From assembly GCF_030014955.1 (NCBI RefSeq), contig NZ_JAGRPV010000001.1, positions 4,278,001 through 4,342,000 on the forward strand: a stretch of 64,000 bases of DNA, written 5' to 3'. Every line of letters starts with the position of its first letter. The stretch's first letter is position 1. The notes below the pieces were generated by a model that ran no database searches, was not told where the DNA came from, and was given only the letters and a program-made list of their open reading frames with translations. Both the position numbers and the translations under genes were made by a program. The stretch is from Cohnella hashimotonis (GTDB lineage: Bacteria > Bacillota > Bacilli > Paenibacillales > Paenibacillaceae). This document shows, piece by piece, positions 1 to 10,334 of this stretch.

Positions 1-48
1 GTCGAATTTGACCGTCTTATCCATGTGATTCTTGTCGGACGAGCTCAT
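1..48 (-). CDS. ireB: IreB family regulatory phosphoprotein, N-terminal 16 codons (cut by window edge)
   Basis: The reverse strand from position 48 reads MSSSDKNHMDKTVKFD and runs off the window edge. The core MDKTVKF is the hallmark beginning of the UPF0297/IreB family (YrzL in Bacillus subtilis), a small protein that in enterococci is phosphorylated by the Ser/Thr kinase IreK. An AGGTG ribosome binding site lies about eight bases upstream of the ATG. It sits 178 bases downstream of alaS on the same strand, as in Bacillus (alaS-yrzL). The rest of the gene is outside the window, so the call rests on the start and the synteny. Confidence 0.75.
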   Translation of the reverse strand, partial: MSSSDKNHMDKTVKFD

Positions 49-226
49 TGTCGCAGCACCTCGCTTTATGCCAACATCATATCATATTCTCCGCTGGACG
101 GGAAATGGAAGCGCACTCCCGCCCTGTGCGGAAGGACGGTCCGCCAGCCGAACGGATCGGCTGTTCGACGGACCGTCGTCCAGTACGGACCGGTCGTCCG
201 GGAGCTTCCTGCGCCGCGGAATTTCT
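49..226. other. alaS-ireB intergenic region
   Basis: These 178 bases separate the alaS stop from the ireB start. They contain imperfect GC-rich inverted repeats built on GGACGGTCC/GGACCGTC (about 137-185) but no clear U-tract terminator. Read-through from alaS into ireB is possible. No other feature seen. Confidence 0.4.
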
Positions 227-2872
227 TTATGCGCCAGCGCCCGCGGCCGCCACCAGTCCTTCGGCCGCGCGCAGCGCCTCGCCGAGCTTGGCGGGGTCCT
301 TGCCGCCCGCTTGCGCGAGTTCCGGCTTGCCGCCGCCGCCGCCGCCGCAGATCGCGGCCAGCTCCTTGATCAGCTTGCCCGCGTGCAGGCCGCGCTTCAC
401 GAGCGTCGGCGATACGGAGACAACTAGGCTCACCTTGTCGTCGTGCACGGCGCCCAGCACCAGCACGGCCTCCGGCAGCTTCGCCTTCAGCTCGTCGGCG
501 ACGCCGCGCAGCGCGTCCATGCCGCCGACGTTCACCTGGGCGGCCAGCAGCGTCAGGCCGCCCACTTCCTTGGCGCCGCCGAGCAGCTCGGCGGCCTCGA
601 GCCGGCCGAGCCGGCCTTGCAGCGACTCGACCTCGCGCTGTGTCTGGCGCAGCTCGCCTTGCAGCGACTCGACGCGGCGCGGCACCTCGGCTACGCCCGT
701 CTTGAGCAGCGCGGCCGCGCCCTTCAGCAGGCCGATCTGCTCGTCCATGTACGCATAAGCGTGACGGCCGGTGACGGCTTCGATCCGGCGCACGCCGGAG
801 CCGATGCCGCTCTCCGCCACGAGCCTGAACAGGCCGATCTGCGCCGTGTTCGATACGTGGCAGCCGCCGCACAGCTCGAGGCTGTAGTCGCCGACGCGCA
901 CGACGCGCACGATGTCGCCGTATTTCTCGCCGAACAGCGCCATCGCGCCGAGCGATTTGGCTTCGTCGATCGGCTTCAGGCTGATGTCGACGTCGGTGCC
1001 GAGCCAGATTTGCTCGTTGACTCTGCGTTCGACGTCCGCCAGCTCGGCTTCCGTAATCGCGCCGAAATGCGAGAAGTCGAAGCGCAACCGACCCGGCTCT
1101 ACCAGCGAGCCGGCCTGGTTGACGTGCTCGCCAAGCACTTGCTTCAGCGCCTTGTGAAGCAGATGCGTAGCCGTATGGTTACGGACGATGTCGGCGCGGT
1201 CCACCGCGTCGACGCTGGCCGTCACCTTGTCGCCGACCTTCAGGGTGCCCGAAGTAACCGTCACTTGATGCAGCGGCTGACCGTGCGGCGCCTTGCTCAT
1301 GCCGGCGACTGCCGCGACCAGGCCGTTCTCGCCGACCAGCATGCCGGTGTCGCTCACCTGGCCGCCGCTCTCGGCGTAGAAAGGCGTCCGGTCGAGAATG
1401 ACCGACACTGTCTCGTCGGCGCCGGCGGCGTCGACGAACCGGTCCCCGGACACGATCGCCGCGACGGTCGCGCCGAGGGTCAACGCGCCGTAGCCGTCGA
1501 ACTCGCTCTTCACGGTGTAGTCGGCAAGCGGGCCGCCCTGCACCTTCATGCTCTCCGTTTCCTGCCGGGCTGCGCGCGCCCGCTGGCGCTGCTCGTCCAT
1601 CGAAGCGTCGAAGCCTTCGCGATCGACCGTCATGCCTTGTTCGGCGGCATAGTCCTCGGTCAGGTCGAACGGGAAGCCGTACGTATCGTACAGCTTGAAA
1701 GCGTCCGCGCCGGCAATCTTCTTCTCGCCGGCCGCGACGGCCTTGGCGCACAAGTCCGCCAGCAGGGACAACCCGTCGCTCAGCGTCTCGTGGAAGCGTT
1801 CCTCCTCGGTGCGGATGACGCGCTCGATGAATTCGGCTTTTTCGACTACGGTCGGATAATAGCCGCCCATGATCTCGCCGACGGTCGGCACAAGCTCCCA
1901 CAGGAACGGACGGTCTACGCCGATGACCTTGCCGTAACGGACCGCGCGGCGCAGCAAGCGTCTGATGATGTAGCCGCGGCCCTCGTTCGAGGGCATGACG
2001 CCGTCGCCTACGGCGAAGGCGACCGTGCGGATGTGGTCCGCGATGACCTTGAGGGCGACGTCGTCCTCCGAATTCGCCTTGTACGAGATGCCGGCAATCG
2101 CAGCAGCCCGCGTGATGATCGGCTGGAACAGGTCCGTGTCGAAGTTCGAATCGACGTCCTGGACGATCGAAGCGAAACGCTCGAGGCCTGCGCCGGTATC
2201 GATGTTCTTGTTCGGCAGCGGCGTGTAGCTGCCGTCCTTGTTATGGTTAAATTGCGAGAAAACGAGGTTCCACACCTCGAGAAAGCGCTCGTTTTCGCCG
2301 CCCGGATAGCATTCCGGATCGGACAGGTCCCCGTAGGCGTCGCCGCGGTCATAGAAAATCTCCGTGCATGGACCGCAAGGTCCTTCGCCGATATCCCAGA
2401 AGTTGTCCGTAAGCTTGACGATGCGCTCGGCCGGAATGCCGATTTTTTCGTTCCAGAACTTGAACGCTTCCTCGTCCTCCGGATGCACGGTGACCGACAG
2501 ACGTTCAGGCGCGAAGCCGATCCATTCCGGACCGGTCAGGAACTCCCAAGCCCACGTGATCGCTTCCTCCTTGAAATAGTCGCCGATCGAAAAGTTGCCG
2601 AGCATTTCGAAAAACGTATGGTGGCGGCGCGTCTTGCCAACGTTTTCGATATCGTTCGTGCGGATGCACTTTTGAGAGTTGGCGATGCGCGGGTTTTCCG
2701 GCTTTTCGCGGCCGTCGAAATATGCCTTGAGCGGCGCCATGCCGGCATTGATCCACAGCAGCGAAGGATCGTTGTGCGGGACGAGCGATGCGCTGGGCTC
2801 CACGCGGTGTCCTTTGGAAGCGAAGAAACGAAGCCATCTGTCGCGAATCTCGGCGGCTTTTAACGGTTGCAT
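227..2872 (-). CDS. alaS: alanine--tRNA ligase
   Basis: AlaRS charges tRNA-Ala in the cytosol and edits mischarged Ser/Gly. The 881-residue length is normal for the family. Visible landmarks in order are the class II core with [18 protein letters not shown] (about residues 84-101), the editing domain with the [11 protein letters not shown] zinc motif, the [13 protein letters not shown] motif that supplies further metal ligands, and a glycine-rich C-Ala (DHHA1) tail with [15 protein letters not shown]. The ATG at 2872 has GGGAGG nine bases upstream. Expression is controlled by the T-box leader just upstream. Neighbours (yrrI-like before, ireB after) match the Bacillus order. Confidence 0.98.
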   Translation of the reverse strand: MQPLKAAEIRDRWLRFFASKGHRVEPSASLVPHNDPSLLWINAGMAPLKAYFDGREKPENPRIANSQKCIRTNDIENVGKTRRHHTFFEMLGNFSIGDYFKEEAITWAWEFLTGPEWIGFAPERLSVTVHPEDEEAFKFWNEKIGIPAERIVKLTDNFWDIGEGPCGPCTEIFYDRGDAYGDLSDPECYPGGENERFLEVWNLVFSQFNHNKDGSYTPLPNKNIDTGAGLERFASIVQDVDSNFDTDLFQPIITRAAAIAGISYKANSEDDVALKVIADHIRTVAFAVGDGVMPSNEGRGYIIRRLLRRAVRYGKVIGVDRPFLWELVPTVGEIMGGYYPTVVEKAEFIERVIRTEEERFHETLSDGLSLLADLCAKAVAAGEKKIAGADAFKLYDTYGFPFDLTEDYAAEQGMTVDREGFDASMDEQRQRARAARQETESMKVQGGPLADYTVKSEFDGYGALTLGATVAAIVSGDRFVDAAGADETVSVILDRTPFYAESGGQVSDTGMLVGENGLVAAVAGMSKAPHGQPLHQVTVTSGTLKVGDKVTASVDAVDRADIVRNHTATHLLHKALKQVLGEHVNQAGSLVEPGRLRFDFSHFGAITEAELADVERRVNEQIWLGTDVDISLKPIDEAKSLGAMALFGEKYGDIVRVVRVGDYSLELCGGCHVSNTAQIGLFRLVAESGIGSGVRRIEAVTGRHAYAYMDEQIGLLKGAAALLKTGVAEVPRRVESLQGELRQTQREVESLQGRLGRLEAAELLGGAKEVGGLTLLAAQVNVGGMDALRGVADELKAKLPEAVLVLGAVHDDKVSLVVSVSPTLVKRGLHAGKLIKELAAICGGGGGGKPELAQAGGKDPAKLGEALRAAEGLVAAAGAGA

Positions 2873-2922
2873 GATAAGGTTCCTCCCTTGAATGTTGGCG
2901 CTTTGGCCCGTTCTATACCTGT

Positions 2923-3264
2923 AAAAAAATAAAAAACGCCCCTGAAATTCAGGGACGAATCGATCGCGGTACCACCCTGGTTATTCCCGCTGACGCCGGC
3001 AAGCAGCCGGACGAATCGGCAAGGAATCGCCTTATTCAGGCTGTAACGGGCCTGCCCGTCGGATCGACTCCGAAGCTCGGAAGCCGGCTTCCCCCGCCCT
3101 TCGCACGAAGACGCTCGCAGCCTGGCCGTACCGCTTGTCCGCGGAGCCGCTAAGCTCGGGGGGCGATCTGGCAAGGCGTCTTCTCTCTGCACTGCGGACT
3201 CTCGGGGTACTCTTGCTTCTTCAACGCTCGATAGCTATGTCTTGCCGATGCTTTTACATGCGAC
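2923..3264 (-). promoter_or_regulatory. T-box riboswitch leader of alaS
   Basis: The leader carries the universal T-box core CCAGGGTGGTACCGCG (plus-strand 2965-2980), followed within 10 bases by an intrinsic terminator hairpin (stem about 2938-2956, sequence CCCTGAA/TTCAGGG) and a long U tract (2923-2936). About 285 bases of structured RNA precede it, fitting Stem I to III, with an AGAGTA/GAGAG segment near the 5' end. T-boxes bind uncharged tRNA, and position directly before alaS makes tRNA-Ala the expected ligand. The specifier codon was not resolved by eye. Confidence 0.92.
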
Positions 3265-3270
3265 GATATC

Positions 3271-3300
3271 ATTATAGAGTTGCGCTTTCGGCGGTGTCAA
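3271..3300 (-). promoter_or_regulatory. sigma-A promoter of the alaS T-box transcript
   Basis: On the minus strand a TTGACA (3295-3300) is separated by 18 bases from TATAAT (3271-3276), a consensus housekeeping promoter. The TGA within the -35 box is also the stop codon of the upstream gene at 3297, so promoter and coding end overlap. Confidence 0.88.
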
Positions 3301-4367
3301 ACGGTTTTTCGCCGGATGTAGTACGCGAACAGATGCTGGACGACGACGCGCAGCGCGGCATAGAACGGCACTGCAAGCAGGAGCCCGACTACGCCGGCCA
3401 GCTCGCCCCCGATCAGCAGGACGAAGATGATCGTGAGTGGATGCATTTTCATCGACCGCCCCACCACCTGCGGGCTGATGACGTTGCTCTCGAGCGACTG
3501 GCACAGCGTATTCACGATAACGACGAACAGCGCCATTTTCCACGAGATCGTGCTTGCCATAATGAGCGCAGGCAGCGCGCCGAGGAACGGACCGAGATAG
3601 GGGATGATGTCGAACAGCGCGACAAACGCGGCCATCAGCAGCGGGTAAGGCATGCCGATAATGAGATAGCCGATATAGGCGGCAAGCCCGATGCACAGCG
3701 ACACGATGAACTGTCCGCGAATATAGCTCCCCAGCGCCATGTCGATCTCCTTAAGCAGCCGGATCGTGCCCTGCCTCCTCGCGCGCGGCAAATATTTCAG
3801 CACGGCCCGCTCGAAGACATCCATATCCTTTAAGATGTAGAATACGAGAAAAGGGACGATCATCAGGAGGAAAATGACGTTGACGACGGCGCCGATATTG
3901 TTCAAAAAATGAGAGATGCGCATCGAAACCTGCTTTTCCAGTCCGATCACGGCCCGGTTAATGCCGCTTCGCACCGTATCCGGCAGGGAATCGCTTTTGT
4001 TGAAGCTGTCCACGAGGCTCTGCGCCCGCATCGTAAGCTCGGGCATATGCTCGTTCAGTTCTCTAACCTGCGCCGTGAACATGGGGGCCACGTTCACCAG
4101 TACGACGACGCTGCTGCAGACGAACACCGCGTAGATCAGCAGCACTGCGGCGGTTCGCGGCATTCTCCGATGATGCAGCATCGCGACGATCGGATTAAGC
4201 ACGTAAGCGATAATCATCGCGATCAGAAATGGCGCGGACACGGCTTTGGCGAATCGCCACACCGACAGCAGCATCGGTCTGACGAGCGTCGCCAGATATA
4301 GCGCGAGCAGCGCCAGCACAATATAGACGAGCACGGCCAGCAGACGGCTTTGCGACAGCCGGTTCAT
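3297..4367 (-). CDS. AI-2E transporter (PF01594) family membrane protein, YrrI-like
   Basis: A polytopic membrane protein of about 356 residues with hydrophobic segments near residues 10-75, 145-175 and 200-330 and the family landmarks FDIIPYLGPFLGALPA and NVISPQVVGRSMKMHPL. Members of this family include E. coli TqsA (AI-2 export) and Na+/H+-type exporters; the substrate of the Firmicute YrrI branch is not known. The ATG at 4367 is preferred over the GTG at 4376 because GGGGGG sits eight bases before it. B. subtilis yrrI is likewise adjacent to alaS. Confidence 0.9.
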   Translation of the reverse strand: MNRLSQSRLLAVLVYIVLALLALYLATLVRPMLLSVWRFAKAVSAPFLIAMIIAYVLNPIVAMLHHRRMPRTAAVLLIYAVFVCSSVVVLVNVAPMFTAQVRELNEHMPELTMRAQSLVDSFNKSDSLPDTVRSGINRAVIGLEKQVSMRISHFLNNIGAVVNVIFLLMIVPFLVFYILKDMDVFERAVLKYLPRARRQGTIRLLKEIDMALGSYIRGQFIVSLCIGLAAYIGYLIIGMPYPLLMAAFVALFDIIPYLGPFLGALPALIMASTISWKMALFVVIVNTLCQSLESNVISPQVVGRSMKMHPLTIIFVLLIGGELAGVVGLLLAVPFYAALRVVVQHLFAYYIRRKTV

Positions 4368-4469
4368 CCTTTTCACCCCCCGACCGTTCTAGTCCGGTCC
4401 ACCCTCCAGTATATGTACAAGCGCGCCTGCATAAACCTGTATCAAAGGACGAACTCCGGGAAACCGAAC

Positions 4470-4508
4470 AAACAAAAAAGCCCCTGCGCTCGATTAGAGC
4501 GCGGGGGC
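4470..4508 (-). terminator. intrinsic terminator of the yrrD-like operon
   Basis: On the minus strand GCCCCCGCGCTC pairs with GAGCGCAGGGGC around a short AATC-type loop, followed by TTTTTTGTTTG. It ends the transcript of the two genes at 5299-4550. Confidence 0.9.
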
Positions 4509-4549
4509 CGTCAGGGAGTGATGATAATCCGATTGCCCGGAATGAATCG

Positions 4550-4756
4550 TCACATGCCTCCTGCGTGAATATGAGGAGGAATCGGCTCTCCGAAAAACAG
4601 ATCGTCGAGCGAGCTCAGCGTGCCGTCCTCTTCGACTTGATAAACGGACATCTTGTCCCCGTTCACCGTCAATTCGATAAAGCAACTCCAGCAGTAAAAC
4701 TGATGCGATCCGATCTTGCCGATATCTTTGGAATTGCAGTTCGGGCATCTCATCAT
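4550..4756 (-). CDS. small zinc-ribbon protein of unknown function
   Basis: A 68-residue protein that begins MMRCPNCNSKDIGKIG and continues with FYCWSCFIEL, so two CxxC pairs (residues 4-7 and 22-25) form a short zinc ribbon. The rest is acidic and ends in HIHAGGM. It follows the PRC-barrel gene by six bases and shares its terminator, so the two are co-transcribed. I do not recognise a characterised homologue; zinc binding is inferred from the cysteine spacing. Confidence 0.78.
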   Translation of the reverse strand: MMRCPNCNSKDIGKIGSHQFYCWSCFIELTVNGDKMSVYQVEEDGTLSSLDDLFFGEPIPPHIHAGGM

Positions 4757-4762
4757 CGGTTA

Positions 4763-5299
4763 TCACCTTTCACTTTCCGCGTTAGGGTCTCTATCCATAA
4801 TTCGCTCATAGGATGCGGGTACGAGGATTGCGTCCTCGCCCAATGTCAAGTCCTGGGGGCCGTCCGGCAAGTACATGCGCCGCCGTCCTTCGAACACGTC
4901 CGCGAGTAATCCGTCCGTCAACTCATAGCCTGCTATTTGTGTACCCGCGGTCTTGCGAAAATAAACATCGGAGACGCGGCCAAGCTCCTGGCCCTCCAAC
5001 GTATAGACGGGAAGCTCTCGCATTCGGATCAATCCCGTGTGAAACGTCCGCTGCAAGCTCTTGCGAGGCATGCTGCGAATGGCCTCCTTGCCCTTAAGGA
5101 CAAGGGCGTCTTCGCCGCTCGTGAGGACATCCGTCCACTTGGCGATGCGGACCTTGCGCCGGAGTCCGAATCCGCCGTCCAGGACGACGTACTCCGCTTC
5201 CCAAAACTCGTCGAATCCGATGTCCAACAGGCGGCCTACTCGCTTGCCGCTGGGAAGCAGAATCGGCAATCCGATCATCTGCTGCAGGCTTCGAATCAT
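4763..5299 (-). CDS. PRC-barrel domain protein, YrrD-like
   Basis: 178 residues with two PRC-barrel-like repeats: residues about 1-80 (GLPILLPSGKRVGRLLDIGFDE) and about 90-165 (LPVYTLEGQELGRVSDVYF). PRC barrels are small beta-barrels used for protein or RNA contacts, as in RimM. B. subtilis yrrD is in the same neighbourhood (near yrvO, mnmA, alaS), which supports orthology. Function unknown; first gene of a two-gene operon with the zinc-ribbon gene. Confidence 0.85.
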   Translation of the reverse strand: MIRSLQQMIGLPILLPSGKRVGRLLDIGFDEFWEAEYVVLDGGFGLRRKVRIAKWTDVLTSGEDALVLKGKEAIRSMPRKSLQRTFHTGLIRMRELPVYTLEGQELGRVSDVYFRKTAGTQIAGYELTDGLLADVFEGRRRMYLPDGPQDLTLGEDAILVPASYERIMDRDPNAESER

Positions 5300-5329
5300 A
5301 AAAACCTCGCATGTATAGGCGACTGCCTG

Positions 5330-6493
5330 TTATCTCTTACGCAAGCGAGCGACAATGGTTGCAATTATTTCTGCCGTTTTGTCCGCTTGAGAGATAGTAT
5401 TGCCCATTCCGAAGCTAAATCTTACCGAATTTTTGCAAAAATGAGGCGATAGACCCATCGCGGTCAGCACATGCGATGGCTGCAGCGAACCCGACGTGCA
5501 TGCCGACCCGCCGGAAGCGGCTATCCCCTGTAAATCTAAATTCATCAACAAGGTCTCATTAGAAACGCCTTCGATGCCGATATTCAAAATATGAGGCAGC
5601 CGCCCTTCAGGGTCGGCATCGCCATTAACGGTAACCAAGTCGGGACCGAGCCGGTCTATCAAGCCGCAGAGCAAGGCGTTCCGAACGGATTCGGCATGCG
5701 ATCGCCGCGCGTCGATCGCATTCGCTACGAGCGATGCTGCGGCCCCGAACGCGGCGATTCCCGCCACGTTCTCCGTGCCCGCCCGCTTGCGGCGTTCCTG
5801 GGATCCGCCGTACAGCAAGGGCTGCCACGGCGTTCCCGTACGCACGTATAGCGCGCCTACGCCCTGCGGCCCGCCGATCTTGTGCGCGGACAGACTAAGC
5901 AGGTCGACCGGCAGCGTGCCGACATCGATATGCACGTAGCCGAGCGCTTGAACGGCATCGACGTGCATGACGGCGCCATGGCGACGAGCCAGCTGGCCGA
6001 TGTCCGCGATCGGCTGCAGCGTGCCGGTCTCGTTGTTCCCGTACATGACGCTGACGACCGCGGTCGTCTCTCCGATCGCGGCTTCTGCGTCATGTACGGA
6101 GACGCGCCCCGCGCGATCGACAGGCAACACGGTCAGCTCGAAGCCTTCGGAGGCCAGCCGCTCGGCGGCATGCAGCACCGCGTGATGCTCGACGGCCGTC
6201 GTCACGATGCCCGTACGGCGCGGATCCCTGGCGCGCTGCGCCCGTGCCGCGCCGAACAGCGCGGCATTGTCGCTCTCGGTGCCGCCGCCGGTGAACGTCA
6301 GTTCGTCCGGCCGGCAGCCGAGCGCGCGCGACAGCGCGTCCCGCGCCTCGGTCACGCGGCTGCGGGCGCCACGGCCGAAAGCATGCAAGCTCGACGGATT
6401 GCCGGGGGCGTCTCCGGCAGCCGCCACATACGCGGCGAGCGCCTCGGAGAGCATCGGCGCCGTCGCGGCGTAATCCATATAAATGCGATCCAT
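5330..6493 (-). CDS. yrvO: cysteine desulfurase, YrvO type (partner of MnmA)
   Basis: A PLP-dependent class V aminotransferase-fold enzyme of about 387 residues that takes sulfur from cysteine. Seen are the start MDRIYMDYAATAPM, the PLP-lysine motif SAHKIGGPQG, the NNETGTLQPI motif and the catalytic cysteine loop SGGSACTSGSLQPSHVL. In Bacillus the desulfurase lying beside mnmA (YrvO) is dedicated to tRNA 2-thiolation. It follows cymR by 18 bases in one operon. Start chosen at the ATG 6493, which resembles family N-termini; an ATG at 6499 and GTG at 6502 are alternatives. Confidence 0.93.
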   Translation of the reverse strand: MDRIYMDYAATAPMLSEALAAYVAAAGDAPGNPSSLHAFGRGARSRVTEARDALSRALGCRPDELTFTGGGTESDNAALFGAARAQRARDPRRTGIVTTAVEHHAVLHAAERLASEGFELTVLPVDRAGRVSVHDAEAAIGETTAVVSVMYGNNETGTLQPIADIGQLARRHGAVMHVDAVQALGYVHIDVGTLPVDLLSLSAHKIGGPQGVGALYVRTGTPWQPLLYGGSQERRKRAGTENVAGIAAFGAAASLVANAIDARRSHAESVRNALLCGLIDRLGPDLVTVNGDADPEGRLPHILNIGIEGVSNETLLMNLDLQGIAASGGSACTSGSLQPSHVLTAMGLSPHFCKNSVRFSFGMGNTISQADKTAEIIATIVARLRKR

Positions 6494-6511
6494 ACCCATC
6501 ACCGGCTACAT

Positions 6512-8362
<1,851 letters not shown>

Positions 8363-8392
8363 AGCCGGCGCCGACTGCACGAAGACAACGCG

Positions 8393-8438
8393 AAAACCCC
8401 GGCAGTCTTGTCTTTATAGACGAGGCAGCCGGGGTTTT
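8393..8438 (+). terminator. bidirectional terminator after mnmA
   Basis: CCCCGGC at 8397 pairs with GCCGGGG at 8428 across an internal arm (AGTCTTGTC/GACGAGGC), flanked by AAAA and TTTT, so it can act in both directions. Confidence 0.85.
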
Positions 8439-8463
8439 GGTTTGGCGAAATGGAGCGTTAAAC

Positions 8464-8499
8464 GAAAAAAAGAACCCCGGGCGTCGTCGCCGGAGGCTC
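8464..8499 (-). terminator. terminator of the cold-shock gene
   Basis: On the minus strand a 12-base-pair stem with one mismatch (GAGCCTCCGGCG/CGCCCGGGGTTC) is followed by seven U residues. Confidence 0.85.
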
Positions 8500-8544
8500 T
8501 TCGGTAGACTGTCGTGCTATAATGAGCGGCCGCGCGGGCGGTGC

Positions 8545-8742
8545 TTACAGCTTAACGACGTTGGATGCTTGCGGTCCGCGGTTGCCGTCGGTGATCTCGA
8601 ATTCTACCGCTTGGCCTTCGTCCAAGGTCTTGAAGCCGTCGCCTTGGATAGCGGAGAAATGCACGAATACGTCGTTGCCGTCTTCGACCGAGATAAAGCC
8701 GTAGCCCTTCTCTGCGTTAAACCACTTAACTGTTCCTCTCAA
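8545..8742 (-). CDS. cold-shock protein, CspA/CspB family
   Basis: A 65-residue OB-fold RNA chaperone with both RNP motifs: KGYGFIS (RNP1) and VFVHFSAI (RNP2), and the family start [11 protein letters not shown]. Translation starts at a TTG (8742) seven bases after a perfect AGGAGG. The leader is short, and a strong terminator follows. Family members melt RNA structures at low temperature or during growth transitions; which of the several Bacillus paralogues this matches cannot be decided. Confidence 0.96.
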   Translation of the reverse strand: MRGTVKWFNAEKGYGFISVEDGNDVFVHFSAIQGDGFKTLDEGQAVEFEITDGNRGPQASNVVKL

Positions 8743-8848
8743 ATGAAAAACCTCCTAAAATCTCGCCGTAAGTCGGCGAATGACATCATTATAGCCGAAA
8801 CCTTGTCAAGACGCAATATGTGAATTTTATGTCTCATTTTGTCTGCTC

Positions 8849-9562
8849 TTAAACGTGAATCTTTTTGCGAAGCGCCAGCACGCTGCTCTCCCTTGGCACG
8901 AACGGCAGGCAACATGGAACGAGCGAAGCTTCGGCCTCCTCCGCCAGTAAGTCAAGCAGCCGGTTCATGTAGGGCACCGGCTCCCAGGCTAGCGTAACCA
9001 GCGGATAAATTCGAATCTCGCCGCCGGGCTTTGCCGCGCGCAGCAGCTCGCGAAGCGCCGCCTCGTGGAAGGCCTGGTCGAATTGGTCCGCATACAAAAA
9101 TAAAAAATGGCTGCACACGATCAGGGAAAACGTATCGTTCCCGAACGGCAATTGCGGCAATGACGCGGCCACATACCTTTCCCCTTCCGCTTCCGATTGA
9201 AAGTGAACGGCGAAGGCTTCAAGCGACGCATCGCGGATCTGCCTATGACGCGCCGGCGATCCGTAATAGCTCCAGTCGTACACATGCTTCATGGCGGCGA
9301 TCTTGGCGGAGGACGTGTCGATCTCCCTTCGCGCCCGGGCAATGACCGCTTGCCGGTCGCCTGCGTAAAAAGGGTCCGCCGCGTATGCGTCGATCCCCCG
9401 ATCGCATAGCTGCGCCGTGAACGAAGATGCGCCCCCTGCGACGTCCAGTACCTTTTCACCAAGAAGTTTGTCCGGCTCGATTCCGAACATCCGCTCGTAT
9501 TCCTCGTATGAACGGCAAGTCGAAGCGACCCCTGTCTGGGGGTATGCAGGCTTTTTCTCCAT
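8849..9562 (-). CDS. class I SAM-dependent methyltransferase
   Basis: A 237-residue Rossmann-fold methyltransferase: motif I LLGEKVLDVAGGASSFTAQL, an acidic residue after beta-2 (AYAADPFY), motif IV-like LPFGNDTFSLIVCSHFLFLY, and the C-terminal beta strands. The start at 9562 (MEKKPAYPQTG) has GAGAGGAGA nine bases upstream. The substrate is not evident; the long insert with HVYDWSYYGSPARHRQIRDAS between motifs II and IV is not one I recognise. Monocistronic. Confidence 0.85.
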   Translation of the reverse strand: MEKKPAYPQTGVASTCRSYEEYERMFGIEPDKLLGEKVLDVAGGASSFTAQLCDRGIDAYAADPFYAGDRQAVIARARREIDTSSAKIAAMKHVYDWSYYGSPARHRQIRDASLEAFAVHFQSEAEGERYVAASLPQLPFGNDTFSLIVCSHFLFLYADQFDQAFHEAALRELLRAAKPGGEIRIYPLVTLAWEPVPYMNRLLDLLAEEAEASLVPCCLPFVPRESSVLALRKKIHV

Positions 9563-9806
9563 GTTGCGCCAGTCTCCTCTCATCTCTTCAAGCTCGTCTC
9601 GTCTTTTCTCGTCTATGCTTCGGCCCCTGCGGGTTATCCCTACTTTGCCACCGTGCGCCGAGGCTGTCAATCCCTTGCTTGCTGCTCGTTTTTCCCGTCG
9701 GGCCGCGGGTCGACATTGATTTCTGCCTTCATCTCTTCTATAGTCATGAATAACGGCTTCGCCGTATCAGAATCGGCACCAAGATGCCGGACGGGAGGCG
9801 TTAACG
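9563..9806. other. divergent intergenic region
   Basis: 244 bases between the methyltransferase and the plus-strand small gene. No clear promoter, hairpin or repeat was identified. Confidence 0.3.
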
Positions 9807-10040
9807 ATGTTCGCCAAGCACGTTATTTACAAAAACGACCATTACAACATGCTGACCGTGGAGGTCCAGGGCAAGACGCTCGTCGTGCGCCAGATTTCGG
9901 ATCAATGGGGCGAGGAATGCCACAAGTTTCTAAGCCGTCCCGAGATGATGCACTGGGCCGAGAGACACCTTGTTGCGGAAGACTTCCCGGGCGGAGAGCA
10001 GCAGCTGGCCGAAGTCATGAACAGCCTGCGCAACGTCTAG
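9807..10040 (+). CDS. conserved hypothetical small protein
   Basis: A 77-residue acidic, soluble protein starting MFAKHVIYKNDHYNMLTVEVQGKTL, with a predicted beta-hairpin first half and a helical second half (EMMHWAERHLVAEDF...LAEVMNSL). GGGAGG lies about nine bases before the ATG. It is followed 34 bases later by a small membrane protein and then by pepF on the same strand. No domain is recognised. Confidence 0.7.
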   Translation: MFAKHVIYKNDHYNMLTVEVQGKTLVVRQISDQWGEECHKFLSRPEMMHWAERHLVAEDFPGGEQQLAEVMNSLRNV

Positions 10041-10074
10041 GCGCCGGCCGCCGGAATAGGAGGACGCGACCTAC

Positions 10075-10257
10075 ATGGATTACAGTGCCACGCTGATTTA
10101 CGCTATCGCGGCATTCGGACTCGCAGCCGTGCTCATCTGGCAGCGCGACCACGTGCCGGCCAAGCTGCGCAGAGGTCTCGCGACCGTGTCGCTGGTGCTT
10201 GTGGCGTTCGCTTTTTTTCTGATCGTCTACGCCTTTTTCTCGGCAGGCAGCGCTTAG
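10075..10257 (+). CDS. small membrane protein, two transmembrane helices
   Basis: 60 residues with two hydrophobic helices (about 6-22 and 38-56) joined by the basic loop WQRDHVPAKLRRG, predicting both ends outside and the loop inside. AGGAGG lies about nine bases before the ATG. Family unknown. It lies between the 77-residue gene and pepF and is probably co-transcribed with at least the former. Confidence 0.7.
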   Translation: MDYSATLIYAIAAFGLAAVLIWQRDHVPAKLRRGLATVSLVLVAFAFFLIVYAFFSAGSA

Positions 10258-10334
10258 GGCCAGCCTAATGAAGTGCGAGCAGTCAGGATATACTACGTCG
10301 GATTGCCATTCGTTGCTAAACGGGGGTCCGTCCG

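Noticed and set aside
443..2863. 806-codon open frame opposite alaS
   Set aside because: It is the antisense shadow of alaS in a high-GC gene; the product is low complexity and no ribosome binding site or family match is seen.
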